NCBI RefSeq assembly: GCF_037969765.1
Contig: NZ_CP150207.1
Location: forward strand, 1,598,001-1,662,000
DNA length: 64,000 nt
Origin: Paenibacillus sp. FSL W8-0186
GTDB lineage: Bacteria; Bacillota; Bacilli; Paenibacillales; Paenibacillaceae
Direction: 5' to 3'
Shown here: positions 17,300 through 28,340 of the stretch, one piece after another
Layout: every line of letters begins with the position of its first letter
How positions within the stretch are numbered: the first letter of the stretch is position 1
Translations under genes and position numbers: made by a program
The notes under the pieces: generated by a model
Told to the model about the DNA's origin: nothing
Databases searched by the model: none
The model's input: only the letters and a program-made list of their open reading frames with translations

Positions 17300-17524
17300 T
17301 TGAAAAGCAGCGATCGTAACAGCAAATTTCTGTTGACTCATCGTGAGCGGGAAGTTTTTGAACTCCTCGTGCAGGATAAAACGACGCGCGACATTGCGGG
17401 GCAATTATTCATTAGCGAGAAGACCGTACGAAATCATATTTCTAATGTCATGCAGAAATTGAACGTAAAAGGTCGTGCGCAGGCGGTTGTCGAGCTGATT
17501 AAGCTTGGGGAGCTGAAGATCTGA
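17300..17524 (+). CDS. gerE: Late-sporulation regulator GerE
   Basis: A 74-residue LuxR/FixJ-type DNA-binding protein without receiver domain. LTHREREVFELLVQDKTT and ISEKTVRNHISNVMQKL make up the helix-turn-helix, and length and sequence match B. subtilis GerE closely throughout. GerE acts in the mother cell after sigma-K to adjust coat and spore-surface genes. TTG start with AAGGAGGGG at 17282-17290. Its presence in a window with sigma-K-like promoters and a CgeB-like gene supports the spore-surface reading of the first 10 kb. Confidence 0.93.
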   Translation: MKSSDRNSKFLLTHREREVFELLVQDKTTRDIAGQLFISEKTVRNHISNVMQKLNVKGRAQAVVELIKLGELKI

Positions 17525-17556
17525 CGGTTTGGGCAAAACACGTCAAAAATCGTAAG

Positions 17557-17602
17557 CCTTCTAATTCCTTGTCCGGAGAGGAAAGGAACTAGGAGGTTTT
17601 TT
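17557..17602 (+). terminator. Intrinsic terminator of gerE
   Basis: Arms 17557-17570 and 17583-17596 pair over 14 positions with two G-T pairs; TTTTTT follows at 17597-17602. Confidence 0.85.
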
Positions 17603-17638
17603 GTTGTTTGAGGCTGATGAAGGAATTCTAGTTTGGGG

Positions 17639-17667
17639 TTGATAATTCCTTATTTTCCATATATTAT
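17639..17667 (+). promoter_or_regulatory. Candidate sigma-A promoter of the thiC leader
   Basis: TTGATA (17639-17644), 17-base spacer, TATTAT (17662-17667); start expected near 17674, just before the riboswitch. Confidence 0.55.
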
Positions 17668-17684
17668 ATATTGGTGAATTGAAT

Positions 17685-17776
17685 AAACGGGAGCTTGGGC
17701 CAACCAGGCTGAGAGGATAGCTAATGCGCTGTCGACCGTAATACCTGATCTGGGTAATGCCAGCGGAGGAAACGTT
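17685..17776 (+). promoter_or_regulatory. TPP riboswitch (THI element)
   Basis: The conserved aptamer motifs are present in order: GGCTGAGAGG at 17707-17716, ACCTGATCTGGGTAATGCCA at about 17743-17762 and GCGGAGGAAACG after it. AACG/CGTT near 17686 and 17772 can form the closing P1 stem. It binds thiamine pyrophosphate and controls thiC. Confidence 0.95.
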
Positions 17777-17795
17777 CGAGCCTTTGTGTACACAG

Positions 17796-17823
17796 AGACC
17801 GCTTCTTTCGTTGCGGTCTTTTT
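17796..17823 (+). terminator. Riboswitch expression-platform terminator
   Basis: AGACCGC (17796-17802) pairs with GCGGTCT (17813-17819), then TTTT. Located 20 bases after the aptamer and 60 before thiC, as expected for transcription attenuation by TPP. Confidence 0.88.
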
Positions 17824-17870
17824 GTGTTGCACTTGGCAGCAGCATCTCCGCTTGAACCCATTCATTCTAA

Positions 17871-19664
<1,794 letters not shown>

Positions 19665-19785
19665 AATTTTATTCGAAATCATATGACGAATGACATACAG
19701 AAATCGAAAGATTGAATATAATAAGGGTTGTACGCAGATGGTTCCTGATTTATCAAGCTTAGGTATGTAGGCTGTCGTGCACTAA

Positions 19786-19960
19786 ATGGAATTCATGTAT
19801 CTAATCGCACTCTAAGTGAATGGTTTAAAGGATTAAATGGATTTTACGCACCTAAAACCAAGAATCCAGCCATGGTTGACAATTCCTTTACTTCTAACGA
19901 CATGAAATCCATTTAAATCCATCTTTCCTTCTTTGCTGCAGAAATGAACTGCTATAAATC
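19786..19960. repeat. AAATGGA-type degenerate repeats
   Basis: AAATGGAATTCATGTATCTAA near 19786 and AAATGGATTTTACGCACCTAA near 19843 are related direct copies; ATGAAATCCATTTAAATCCA near 19901-19921 is inverted relative to them. A similar GAAATGGATTTAATTGG occurs near 40000. Confidence 0.45.
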
Positions 19961-19964
19961 CATT

Positions 19965-20000
19965 TATAATAAGTTGAACTTTCTAGATCAACTTATTATA
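19965..20000. repeat. Perfect 13-bp inverted repeat
   Basis: TATAATAAGTTGA (19965-19977) and its exact complement (19988-20000) flank a 10-base loop. AT-rich stem directly before the stronger terminator. Confidence 0.7.
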
Positions 20001-20001
20001 G

Positions 20002-20053
20002 CCATAAAACCATCCAGCCCCTTCCATACGGAGGGGGCTGGATGGTTTTATGG
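20002..20053. terminator. Bidirectional terminator, 20-bp perfect stem
   Basis: Positions 20002-20021 are exactly complementary to 20034-20053, loop of 12. A-rich and T-rich ends give termination in both directions for thiC and the M20 dipeptidase gene. Confidence 0.85.
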
Positions 20054-20062
20054 TCACCTGTG

Positions 20063-21418
20063 CTAGAGCGAATTCAGATAGTCTACGATCGTTAGCAGCC
20101 CTTTATCGAAATTCTCCAGATTGAAGTGCTCGTTGGGAGCATGGAGATTCTCGTCGGGAAGCCCGAAGCCCATCATGACGGCCGGGGCATTCAGGACGCG
20201 CGACAATGTTTCGACAATTGGTATAGAGCCGCCGTCGTGCGTAAAGAGGGCGCGGGTGCCGTATACGCGTTCGTATGCGTCCGCGGCTTTCTGCAGCATC
20301 GGATTCGCAGGATTGATAGTGAACGCCCGGGCTTTCTCGACTTGGACGATGTTCAACTTGGCGCCAGGCTGTACGTGCTGCTTGAGGTGCGCCTCGATTT
20401 TATCCAGAATATCCTGAGGATCCTGATTGCCGACTAAACGGCACGTAATTTTGGCGTGAGCTTCCTTTGGAATGACGGTTTTGGAGCCTTCGCCTTGGAA
20501 TCCGCCGTATACCCCATTCAATTCCAGCGTTGGACGGGCACCGGTCCGTTCCACGAAGCTATAGCCTTCCTCGCCATAGAGCGTGTCTAGACCCAGGTCG
20601 GCTTTTAATTTGTCCTCGTTGAATGGCTGCTTGGCAAATTCCTCACGCATGGCAGGAGTCAACTCCGGCACTCCTTCATAGAAGCCCTCCACGGCTACTC
20701 TACCCTTGTCGTCATGCAGCGAGGACAGTAGGGAGACTATCGCATGCAGCGCATTCGGTACGCCGCCTCCGAAGGTTCCCGAGTGCAGATCCGTATTGGC
20801 GGTGTGCACTGTGACTTCCAGGGAGCAAAGGCCGCGAAGCCCGATGCAGATCGCTGGTTTGCCAGGCTCCAGCAGAGCCGTATCGGAGATGAGTACGACA
20901 TCGGCCGCTAGCTTTTCCTTATGCTCATCCAAGTAGGGCGGAAGGTTAGGGCTGGCGATTTCCTCCTCGCCTTCAATGCAAAACTTAATGTTGACCGGGA
21001 GCTGCTTCTCTTCCTTTAATATAGCCTCCACAGCTTTGATGTGCAGAAACAGCTGGCCTTTATCGTCTGTTGCTCCGCGGGCATACAGCTTGCCGTCCCG
21101 GATCGTTGGCTCGAACGGAGGGGTCTCCCATAAGTGCAGCGGATCTACCGGTTGAACGTCATAGTGCCCGTAAACGAGCACGGTTGGTTTTCCTGGAGCA
21201 TGCAGATGGTCTGCGTAAATAATCGGGTGTCCCTTGGTTGGGATGATTTCCACATTCTCCAGTCCTGCGCTCGATAGTGAGCTGGAAATCCACTCTGCTG
21301 CCCTGGCTATATCCGGCTTATGCTCGGATAGGGCGGAAATGCTTGGTATCGTTAGCAATTGCTTAAGTTCGTCTAAATGCTGTTCTCTGTGTTGTTGAAA
21401 ATAGGATTCATAGCTCAT
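20063..21418 (-). CDS. M20-family dipeptidase
   Basis: A 451-residue cytosolic metallopeptidase of the M20/M25/M40 family. GHYDVQPVDP near residue 84 supplies the first metal His and Asp, ATDDKGQ near residue 115 the bridging Asp, and CIEGEEEIASP near residue 148 the catalytic Glu pair; a lid/dimerisation domain containing TDLHSGTFGGGVPNALHA follows. The overall layout fits the broad-specificity dipeptidase group rather than ArgE or DapE. GGAGG lies upstream of the ATG. Monocistronic on the minus strand. Confidence 0.9.
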   Translation of the reverse strand: MSYESYFQQHREQHLDELKQLLTIPSISALSEHKPDIARAAEWISSSLSSAGLENVEIIPTKGHPIIYADHLHAPGKPTVLVYGHYDVQPVDPLHLWETPPFEPTIRDGKLYARGATDDKGQLFLHIKAVEAILKEEKQLPVNIKFCIEGEEEIASPNLPPYLDEHKEKLAADVVLISDTALLEPGKPAICIGLRGLCSLEVTVHTANTDLHSGTFGGGVPNALHAIVSLLSSLHDDKGRVAVEGFYEGVPELTPAMREEFAKQPFNEDKLKADLGLDTLYGEEGYSFVERTGARPTLELNGVYGGFQGEGSKTVIPKEAHAKITCRLVGNQDPQDILDKIEAHLKQHVQPGAKLNIVQVEKARAFTINPANPMLQKAADAYERVYGTRALFTHDGGSIPIVETLSRVLNAPAVMMGFGLPDENLHAPNEHFNLENFDKGLLTIVDYLNSL

Positions 21419-21677
21419 CGTTGATCATATCCTCCCGGACTTTTTTGTGACTCCTTTAGTTTACTACGTTTTGCCCGCTAACACGAATACAAAGAGACAG
21501 TACTGTTAGTCTAACCGTGCGGATCATTTGTCATGTGAATTTGACAGATTTTATTAATAATCTCGTTAATTTTATTTTTCTTTAATGTACGATATCACTA
21601 ATTCTGGTACTCTCTTTAAAGAGAGCTCAATTTTGAGAGCTTGGGTTGTTAGTAGATTGAAGGGAGTTATTGCGTAA

Positions 21678-22934
21678 ATGGATGATAAAGATAAGAAGGA
21701 ACTGGAATCAGTAGAGGGGGCAGAACAAGAGCAAGGAAGCGATTCTGCTGAACCGGGAACAGCTGATGAGGCAGTAACGGGATCGGATACAGGAGCTGGA
21801 ACCGAAGAAGGCGTAAATGCAGATGACAGCAAGGAGGCAGAAGCGGCTGCTGAAGGTAGTGCGGAAGCAGAAGCTCAGGTAGACTTCACGGAACCGGAAG
21901 CTGTTCAAGCGATCGAGGCGATTGAGCCAACACAGGCTGCGGCCAAGCCGGATTATTTTTTTGACGGACAAGCCAATACAGGGGCAGGATCTACGCCACC
22001 CCCATCTTCCAGTTCGTCCAAAGCGTGGCCGATCATCTCTCTGATTCTAGCCGCTGGGCTGGTGATTGCATTGGTATTTCCACTGCTGAATAACAAGAAG
22101 GATGTTGTGGCTACGGTTAACGGTACTAAAATTACGCAGGATGAACTGTATAATGAACTTGTGAAGGCTGGCGGCGGAGAGCAAGCCAAGCAAGCGCTGA
22201 ATGCTATGGTTATGAAGACTTTGATCACGCAGGAGGCCAAGAAAAAGAATATCGTAGTGACGGAAGAAGATATCAACGCGGAAATCGATAACTATATCAA
22301 ATCCTTCGGCAGCCTTGAAATGCTGGAGCAAATGCTTCAGCAGTATGGCATGACGATGGATGATTTGAAGCAGGACTCCGAAATGAATGTCATGATTACC
22401 AAGCTGCTTGAGGATAAAACGAACGTGACAGAAGACGAAGTAAAGCAAACTTTCGAAACGTATAAAGAGTCCTTCAGCACTCCTGAGCAGGTCCGGGCTT
22501 CTATCATATTGGTAGAGACCGAAGATGAGGCTAACGAGGTCATTCAGCAGTTGAAGAACGGCAAGGATTTTGCCGAGATTGCTAAGGACAAGTCGCTGGA
22601 TACCTTCACCAAGGATTCGGGCGGGGATACAGGATTCTTTGAACGTGGACAAGTGGAGCCTGCCGTCGAGGAGGCCGCATTTAAGCTGCAGCAGGATGAA
22701 ATCAGCGGCGCCGTTAAGACTGACGAGGGATACAAAGTCATTAAATTGACCGACCGTAAGGAAGCCAAAGAGGGTACGTTTGAAGAGAATAAAGAAGAGA
22801 TTCGCAAGGGCTTGGTAGCGCAGCAAGTTCAGGAACTGTTCGGGGATTGGTATAATGAACTAGAGAGCCAAGCGAAGATCACTAATAAACTGACGGGTGC
22901 GGATACAGCGAACAGCGATAATTCCGCAAGCTAA
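21678..22934 (+). CDS. Membrane-anchored PrsA/SurA-like peptidyl-prolyl isomerase
   Basis: A 418-residue type II membrane protein. Residues 1-113 form a very acidic Glu/Ala/Asp-rich cytoplasmic tail, residues about 115-136 are the single membrane helix, then a SurA-N-like chaperone part and a parvulin rotamase domain at about 267-365 (PEQVRASIILVETEDEAN, DSGGDTGFFERGQVEPA). It should help fold exported proteins outside the membrane. It lacks the lipobox of classic PrsA, and the long acidic tail is unusual. The ATG at 21678 follows AAGGGAG. Confidence 0.85.
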   Translation: MDDKDKKELESVEGAEQEQGSDSAEPGTADEAVTGSDTGAGTEEGVNADDSKEAEAAAEGSAEAEAQVDFTEPEAVQAIEAIEPTQAAAKPDYFFDGQANTGAGSTPPPSSSSSKAWPIISLILAAGLVIALVFPLLNNKKDVVATVNGTKITQDELYNELVKAGGGEQAKQALNAMVMKTLITQEAKKKNIVVTEEDINAEIDNYIKSFGSLEMLEQMLQQYGMTMDDLKQDSEMNVMITKLLEDKTNVTEDEVKQTFETYKESFSTPEQVRASIILVETEDEANEVIQQLKNGKDFAEIAKDKSLDTFTKDSGGDTGFFERGQVEPAVEEAAFKLQQDEISGAVKTDEGYKVIKLTDRKEAKEGTFEENKEEIRKGLVAQQVQELFGDWYNELESQAKITNKLTGADTANSDNSAS

Positions 22935-22964
22935 TTTTTGAGCAAAGAAGAATTCGACTCAAGG

Positions 22965-22999
22965 ATAGCCGGCGTCTCCTAAATAGGGATGCTGGCTAT
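22965..22999 (+). terminator. Possible terminator hairpin after the PrsA-like gene
   Basis: Arms 22965-22976 and 22988-22999 pair over 12 positions with two G-T pairs. The T-run is weak (ATTTTC ten bases later). Confidence 0.45.
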
Positions 23000-23126
23000 T
23001 GCTGCATTTTCGTCCTGATGGCGAGGAGCTTGCTGCAGATGTCAATTTCGATTGCAAGTTGCGGAGTTTATGTATAACCTTATGAATAGATGATTTCTTT
23101 GTATAGGTAGGAGAGGAGTAGTTCTG

Positions 23127-23870
23127 ATGGCGGAGTGGTATGAACGCAGCTTCGGTGAAGATTATTTACTTGTCTATAAACATCGCGACGTGCAAGGAGC
23201 GAAACGCGAAGTACATACGATGATTTCTTGGCTGGATTTGCCTGCAGGGGCAAAGGTGCTAGATCTTTGCTGCGGCATGGGACGACACTCCATGGCGTTG
23301 GTTGAAGCGGGTTACGAGGTTACGGGAGTGGATTTATCGGACGTGCTGCTGCGGGAGGCGCGGAAAAATGATCCCAATGGCCGCGTTATCTGGCTAAAGG
23401 GCGATATGCGCCAATTGCCGCTTGAGAGCGGTTTTGACGCCGTTGTCAACCTGTTCTCTTCCTTTGGCTACTTTGAGGAGGATACGGAGCATATCAAGGT
23501 ATTAAAGGAAATTCGCAGAGTATTGAAGCCGGGCGGACAATTTATTATTGATTTCCTAAATCCGGCATATACGGTGGAGCATCTGGTGCCTCGCTCCGAG
23601 CGGGTGGATGAAGGACAGCACATTATAGAAGAGCGCAGCATCCAGAACGGATACGTGAAGAAACATATAACGATCCGGAATATGGACTCGGGGACGACGG
23701 ATGAACCGAGACATTATTTGGAACGAATCAAACTGTATAATCGGGCGGATTTTACCGAAATGTTGAATAACAGCGGCCTGCAATTGGAGCATGTTTATGG
23801 GGGCTACGGCGATATTCCCTATGAGCCGGAAACGTCTCCCCGCATGATCATGGTCGGTAGATCCCTATGA
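23127..23870 (+). CDS. Class I SAM-dependent methyltransferase
   Basis: A 247-residue Rossmann-fold methyltransferase. VLDLCCGMGRHSMAL near residue 46 is the SAM-binding motif I, VTGVDLSDVLL motif II, and LKEIRRVLKPGGQFIIDF near residue 117 the motif III region. Substrate not identifiable. Strong ribosome site, and the stop overlaps the start of the MBL hydrolase (ATGA), so they form a two-gene operon. Confidence 0.85.
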   Translation: MAEWYERSFGEDYLLVYKHRDVQGAKREVHTMISWLDLPAGAKVLDLCCGMGRHSMALVEAGYEVTGVDLSDVLLREARKNDPNGRVIWLKGDMRQLPLESGFDAVVNLFSSFGYFEEDTEHIKVLKEIRRVLKPGGQFIIDFLNPAYTVEHLVPRSERVDEGQHIIEERSIQNGYVKKHITIRNMDSGTTDEPRHYLERIKLYNRADFTEMLNNSGLQLEHVYGGYGDIPYEPETSPRMIMVGRSL

Positions 23871-24877
23871 CGGCCAGGCGATTTCAGGAGTGGGCCGAGG
23901 CTGGTGTGATTCAAATTCCAATTTCCATGGCTCCGCCGCTGCGGCAGGTGAACAGTTATCTGCTTCGCGGTCCAGAGGGAGTCACTATTATAGATCCAGG
24001 GCCGCGAACGGATGTGACGGAGCAGGAATGGAAAGAAGTCTTAAGGGAGCTTGGGCTTCAACCAGCCGATATTGCAGCGATTGTCCTCACCCATCATCAC
24101 CCCGATCATTTCGGACTGGCCGGGTATTTGCAGCAATTGACCCAAGCTCCGGTCTACATGTCCGCTCGCTCGTATGAAGAAGCCGAGCGAATGTGGGGAG
24201 CGAAAAGTACGGTTAATGAGGCGCTGCCCGCCCTGTTTCGGCAGCATGGCATGCCTGAAGAGTGGTTGAGCCAGCTGCCGTCGCATTTGCACAGCTTTAT
24301 GGCTCAAGTGACGCCTTTCCCCGAAGTTACTTTTGTAATGGAAGGCAGCCCAATCGCCATGGGAGGGGGGAACTGGGAGCCTATTGTTACCGGCGGTCAT
24401 GCTCCCGGTCATATGTCGTATTATAATCGGAGCAGCAAAATCATGATCTGCGGCGATGCCGTACTGCCGCAAATATCTCCCAACATCAGCTTAGTGCCCG
24501 GCAGCGAGCCGGATCCGCTGCAGTCCTTTATGGATAGCTTGAAGCGGTTGGGTGCTTACGAAGTCAGTATGGCTTTTCCAGGACACCGCAGTCCGTTTGA
24601 TTATTTCAATGAGCGGATTCGTTTGTTAATCCAGCATCATGAGCAGCGGTTGGAGCGAATGGAACAGCTGCTGCTGGAGAAGCCAATGACAGGCTTCGAG
24701 GTGTGCAGCGCCGTATTTGGAACCAAGCTGGGCATCCATCAAATGCGGTTTGCGATGTCGGAGACTCTGGCTCATTTGCTTGAGCTTGTCCGCCAAGGCC
24801 GCACGGCCTTGGAAGAGACGGGCTGGAACGGGGAGCTCCAATTCAGGGCATTGCAGGAATCTTATAGAACTCGTTAG
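23867..24877 (+). CDS. MBL-fold metallo-hydrolase
   Basis: A 336-residue metallo-beta-lactamase-fold protein. LTHHHPDHFGLAG near residue 74 gives the H-x-H-x-D-H zinc site, GGHAPGHMSYY near residue 178 the third metal His and ICGDAVLP the metal Asp. It has the long C-terminal helical extension (residues about 240-336) common to the LACTB2-like group, which includes some RNases and thioesterase-like enzymes. Substrate unknown. Coupled to the methyltransferase before it. Confidence 0.85.
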   Translation: MTARRFQEWAEAGVIQIPISMAPPLRQVNSYLLRGPEGVTIIDPGPRTDVTEQEWKEVLRELGLQPADIAAIVLTHHHPDHFGLAGYLQQLTQAPVYMSARSYEEAERMWGAKSTVNEALPALFRQHGMPEEWLSQLPSHLHSFMAQVTPFPEVTFVMEGSPIAMGGGNWEPIVTGGHAPGHMSYYNRSSKIMICGDAVLPQISPNISLVPGSEPDPLQSFMDSLKRLGAYEVSMAFPGHRSPFDYFNERIRLLIQHHEQRLERMEQLLLEKPMTGFEVCSAVFGTKLGIHQMRFAMSETLAHLLELVRQGRTALEETGWNGELQFRALQESYRTR

Positions 24878-24897
24878 AGGCGTTTGATTACTAAAAT

Positions 24898-24931
24898 AAG
24901 AACAAGCCGCGCATTAACGCAGCTTGTTCTT
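24898..24931. terminator. Bidirectional terminator
   Basis: AAGAACAAGC (24898-24907) pairs with its complement at 24922-24931, with an inner GCG/CGC stem. Serves the MBL gene and the convergent pgpA-like gene. Confidence 0.75.
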
Positions 24932-24952
24932 TATTTTCTCGGCAAGTAAGAT

Positions 24953-25513
24953 TTAGCGGTCCGAATCGATCGTTTCTTCGCCCTGTTCCTTCTCGCGCTC
25001 CGCCTGTTTGCGGTGGGCGATCCGGCTGCTCGCTGAAGCGGCAATGGCTCCAACGATATCGTCAAGAAACGTGTTGCAGGGGCCTAGGCTTTTATCGTTC
25101 AGCCGCTCCAAGACGCCGGGTTTAAGCTTGTCCACATAGCCATAGTTCGTAAAACCGATGCTTCCGTAAACGTTAACGATGGAGAATGCTAAAATTTCAT
25201 CGACGCCGTACAAACCTTCGTCATTGGCGATCATATCCTGCAGCTCTGGAATCAGAAGCCCTTGCTCTGCCAAAATATCCAGTTGAATGCCTGTCAGCAC
25301 GGCATTTTGGACCTCTCTCTTGCTGAGAACCTGCTCCACGTTGTGGATGCACTCCTCCATAGTCAGGTTTGGGTAATACTTCTGCTGCAGCAGCATAACC
25401 AGCTCGGCAATTTCGCCGAGTGTCACCCCGCGTTTATGCAGCCACTCCATGGTGGCATCAGCTACCTTTTTACTGTTCAAAGTATAAGGCACTTTTGCTT
25501 TTGGTTGGTCCAT
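24953..25513 (-). CDS. Phosphatidylglycerophosphatase A-family protein (YutG-like)
   Basis: About 186 residues. The motifs YGSIGFTNYGYVDK and GPCNTFLDDIVGAIAASASSRIAHR match the PgpA-like family of Bacilli (B. subtilis YutG), proposed to dephosphorylate phosphatidylglycerophosphate. Two in-frame ATGs exist; 25513 is chosen because AGGTG at 25521-25525 is well spaced for it, while ATG 25519 abuts the site. It diverges from gerM. Confidence 0.8.
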   Translation of the reverse strand: MDQPKAKVPYTLNSKKVADATMEWLHKRGVTLGEIAELVMLLQQKYYPNLTMEECIHNVEQVLSKREVQNAVLTGIQLDILAEQGLLIPELQDMIANDEGLYGVDEILAFSIVNVYGSIGFTNYGYVDKLKPGVLERLNDKSLGPCNTFLDDIVGAIAASASSRIAHRKQAEREKEQGEETIDSDR

Positions 25514-25678
25514 CCCCATTCACCTCTACCCCTCTTATATGATGTTCATGTGCTTGAATCGTCTGACTCGGCTAAGATGCAGTGTGTCCACTTCCGGGAA
25601 AAATTAGTTATTTTTCAAGAAGGGGCTCGTATATATAGTAATACAAACCTTAGAAAAATGTTAGGGAGGACCCTGGTC

Positions 25679-26740
25679 ATGAATTGGAACCGCTCATTAC
25701 GCAATACTGCCGTAGCGGGAATGCTCGCGCTTCCGTTATTGCTGACAGCCTGTAATCCTTTTGCCGCAAAATCGTCGGGTCAAATCGATCCTCCGCCTGC
25801 AGATGTTGAATACGAGATGCTGAGGAATCTTGAAGCGCAAGATCAGACAAGCCTGAGTACGGACGGTTTAATGTCCACCGTCTATTTGGAGAACGAGCAC
25901 GGTTTACTTGCTCCGGTAGCCCTGCGGCTGCCTGATGAAGACAGCAGCACGCAGTTGACAAGGGCACTGGAGAGCTTGGTGAAGGACGGTCCTTACGCCA
26001 AGCTTATTCCGGAAGGATTTACTGGTGTGCTGCCGGAAGGGACGGAAGTCGAGGCCGTTACGCTGCAGAAGGATCAGCAGCTGGCAATCGTTGAATTCAC
26101 GGAGCCATTCACAAATTACGATGCCCGTGATGAGCGCAAGATTATGGAGGCTCTTGCCTGGACGTTAACGGAGAATCCGGACGTTCAGCAGGTTCAGCTC
26201 TGGGTTGACGGAGCCAAATTGAACGAAATGCCTGTGGATGGGACGCCTCTGGATCGGCCATTGACGCGTGCTTTAGGCATCAACTTGGAAATCAGCAGCG
26301 GCACAAGCCTTTCGCTGAGCAGTCCGGTCACTGTGTATTTCTCAGCTGCGACACCGGAGGGAGTGCAATATTTTGTACCGGTTACCCGTTTTGTCTCAAG
26401 TACCACCGACCGGGTTCAATCGGCGCTGCATGAGCTGATTAAAGGACCGGCCCAGGGCGAAGGACTGGAGCGGGTCGTAACGGATAATACTAGCGTCGAC
26501 AGTATTGACGTATCCCAGGATGGGATCGTTACTGTAGCAATCAGTGACGATATGTTTGAGCCCGGGGAGAGAGTTCCCGCCCAAATGCTGCAATCGCTTG
26601 TTCTTACCGTAACGGAGAATACACAGAAAGAACAGGTACGGATCTGGCTGAATGGCGAAAAAGATGTCATTGGGCTTGATAACCAGAAATACAGCGAGCC
26701 GGTTTCCAGGCCGGAAACCATTAACGAAATCCCTCTGTGA
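25679..26740 (+). CDS. gerM: Sporulation/germination lipoprotein GerM
   Basis: A 353-residue lipoprotein with lipobox LLTAC (Cys near residue 22) and two consecutive GerMN domains at about residues 70-175 and 215-335 (LARALESLVKDGP-like and SALHELIKGPAQGEGL helices, each before a VDGAKL/LNGEKD strand). In Bacillus, GerM sits in the mother-cell outer membrane side of the engulfment channel complex. Start at ATG 25679 with GGGAGG upstream; a longer open frame to 25262 runs through the promoter region and is not used. In B. subtilis gerM is also upstream of rph, as here, which strongly supports the call. Confidence 0.93.
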   Translation: MNWNRSLRNTAVAGMLALPLLLTACNPFAAKSSGQIDPPPADVEYEMLRNLEAQDQTSLSTDGLMSTVYLENEHGLLAPVALRLPDEDSSTQLTRALESLVKDGPYAKLIPEGFTGVLPEGTEVEAVTLQKDQQLAIVEFTEPFTNYDARDERKIMEALAWTLTENPDVQQVQLWVDGAKLNEMPVDGTPLDRPLTRALGINLEISSGTSLSLSSPVTVYFSAATPEGVQYFVPVTRFVSSTTDRVQSALHELIKGPAQGEGLERVVTDNTSVDSIDVSQDGIVTVAISDDMFEPGERVPAQMLQSLVLTVTENTQKEQVRIWLNGEKDVIGLDNQKYSEPVSRPETINEIPL

Positions 26741-26769
26741 TGCTGTAATGACGATGCTTCGATTGCTTA

Positions 26770-26800
26770 TTGGGCTTGCTGCGGCAAGTCCAATTCTGTT
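26770..26800 (+). terminator. Possible terminator of gerM
   Basis: 26770-26779 pairs with 26784-26793 (one G-T pair) around TGCG; a short T-rich tail follows. Confidence 0.55.
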
Positions 26801-26949
26801 ATACAGGCATTTAGGCTTATGGAGCACCGTTCTGCGAAAGGGGAATACAGATAAATGGCGAGGAAGGAATGGAATGGTGATTTTATGCTTACACTTTGGT
26901 AGAATAGGGAAAGCGTAAAGACAGCATGAAACGTAGGAGGCGGGTTACG

Positions 26950-27708
26950 ATGAGAATAAACGGGCGTGAAGCAAACGAGCGGCGGCCATTGAACTTAACA
27001 GTAAATATTAACAAGTATGCAGAAGGATCCGTATACATCGAGGTTGGAGACACGAAGGTAATATGCACGGCTACCGTCGAAGAGAAGGTGCCGATGTTCA
27101 TGAAAGGCCAGGGCAAAGGTTGGGTAACTGCAGAATACGCTATGCTTCCCCGGGCAACCCACTCCCGTAACCAGCGCGAATCGGCACGCGGCAAGCAAAG
27201 CGGACGGACAATGGAAATCCAGCGTTTGATCGGCAGAGCTCTGCGTTCCATCGTTGATTTGCAAGCCCTTGGCGAGCGGTCGATCACCATTGACTGCGAT
27301 GTGCTGCAAGCCGATGGAGGAACACGTACCACGTCGATTACTGGTGCATTCGTTGCTCTGGCACTGGCAGTGAACAAGATCGTGCAGAAGCACGCTTTGC
27401 CAGTATTCCCCATCACCGATTATCTGGCTTCCGTCAGCGTCGGTATCGTCGGCCAGGAGACGCTGCTGGATCTTAATTACGACGAGGACTCCAAGGCCAA
27501 GGTGGATATGAATGTAGTTATGACGGGGCAAGGCCAGTTCGTCGAAGTGCAGGGGACCGGCGAAGAGAATCCATTTTCCCGGGAAGAACTGAATAAAATG
27601 CTCGAGCTTGCAGAGAAAGGCATCCGCGAAATGATTCAAATTCAGCGTGAAGCGCTCGGACCCATCGCCATGAAGATTGGAAGCAAGCAATCGGGAGCGG
27701 ATATATGA
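26950..27708 (+). CDS. rph: Ribonuclease PH
   Basis: A 252-residue phosphorolytic exoribonuclease that trims tRNA 3' ends. [12 protein letters not shown] at the start, [47 protein letters not shown] (split landmark at about residues 95-130) and [20 protein letters not shown] are RNase PH signatures. The ATG at 26950 follows AGGAGG; an open frame from 26926 includes the ribosome site itself and is rejected. Stop overlaps rdgB. Confidence 0.97.
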   Translation: MRINGREANERRPLNLTVNINKYAEGSVYIEVGDTKVICTATVEEKVPMFMKGQGKGWVTAEYAMLPRATHSRNQRESARGKQSGRTMEIQRLIGRALRSIVDLQALGERSITIDCDVLQADGGTRTTSITGAFVALALAVNKIVQKHALPVFPITDYLASVSVGIVGQETLLDLNYDEDSKAKVDMNVVMTGQGQFVEVQGTGEENPFSREELNKMLELAEKGIREMIQIQREALGPIAMKIGSKQSGADI

Positions 27709-28340
27709 ACCATAGCCAGGAATCAGTTATTATTGTAGCCACCCGGAATCAGGGGAAAGTGAGGGAATTTGCCCATGCGCTTGCCTTTTTGGGCAAGCCC
27801 GTGAAGAGCATGTACGACTATCCCGAGGTTCCGGAAGTGGTCGAGGACGGCAAGACGTTTGCGGAGAACGCACGCAAGAAGGCAAAGGAAGTGGGCGATT
27901 TCCTTGGCCAGACTGTGCTGGCCGATGATTCGGGGTTATGCGTGGACAAGCTGGAAGGCGCGCCTGGCGTTTATTCGGCTCGCTATGCTGGGGAAGGGGC
28001 TTCGGATGAGGACAACAATGCTAAGCTTCTGAGCGAATTGGAGCACATGCGGCTAGGGGAAGATACGGAGCAGCCGCTGCTTAGCACGGCCCGGTTCGTG
28101 TGTCATCTTGCCCTGTATAATCCGGCGACGGGGGAGTTTACAGAGGCTTCTGGAACGGTGGAAGGCTGGATTACATCAGAGCCGGCCGGAGAAGGCGGAT
28201 TCGGATATGATCCGCTGTTTTATCTGCCGGAGTACGAGAAAACCCTTGCCGAGCTAACCGTCTCGGAGAAGCAGGCGATCAGCCATCGCGGTGCGGCATT
28301 ACGCCAGCTGGCCCAGCAAATGGAGGACATGAATAAATAA
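27705..28340 (+). CDS. rdgB: XTP/dITP pyrophosphatase (RdgB/HAM1 family)
   Basis: A 211-residue nucleotide-pool cleaning enzyme that hydrolyses dITP and XTP to monophosphates. [13 protein letters not shown] near the N-terminus, [24 protein letters not shown] near residue 67 and [15 protein letters not shown] near residue 163 are the family motifs. Starts inside the rph stop (ATGA); the rph-rdgB pair is conserved in Bacillales. Confidence 0.96.
   Translation: MNHSQESVIIVATRNQGKVREFAHALAFLGKPVKSMYDYPEVPEVVEDGKTFAENARKKAKEVGDFLGQTVLADDSGLCVDKLEGAPGVYSARYAGEGASDEDNNAKLLSELEHMRLGEDTEQPLLSTARFVCHLALYNPATGEFTEASGTVEGWITSEPAGEGGFGYDPLFYLPEYEKTLAELTVSEKQAISHRGAALRQLAQQMEDMNK

Larger units (their letters stand above)
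19665..20062. other. 398-base intergenic region between convergent thiC and M20 genes
   Basis: No gene seen. It contains related AAATGGA-type segments in both orientations (about 19786-19960), then two consecutive perfect hairpins (19965-20000 and 20002-20053). The first 120 bases show nothing specific. Confidence 0.6.

Noticed and set aside
22047..22826. 259-codon antisense frame opposite the PrsA-like gene
   Set aside because: Shadow of a gene with recognised parvulin domain; no ribosome site.
25262..25678. Upstream extension of the gerM frame by 139 codons
   Set aside because: It overlaps pgpA on the opposite strand and the promoter region; the lipoprotein signal begins at 25679.
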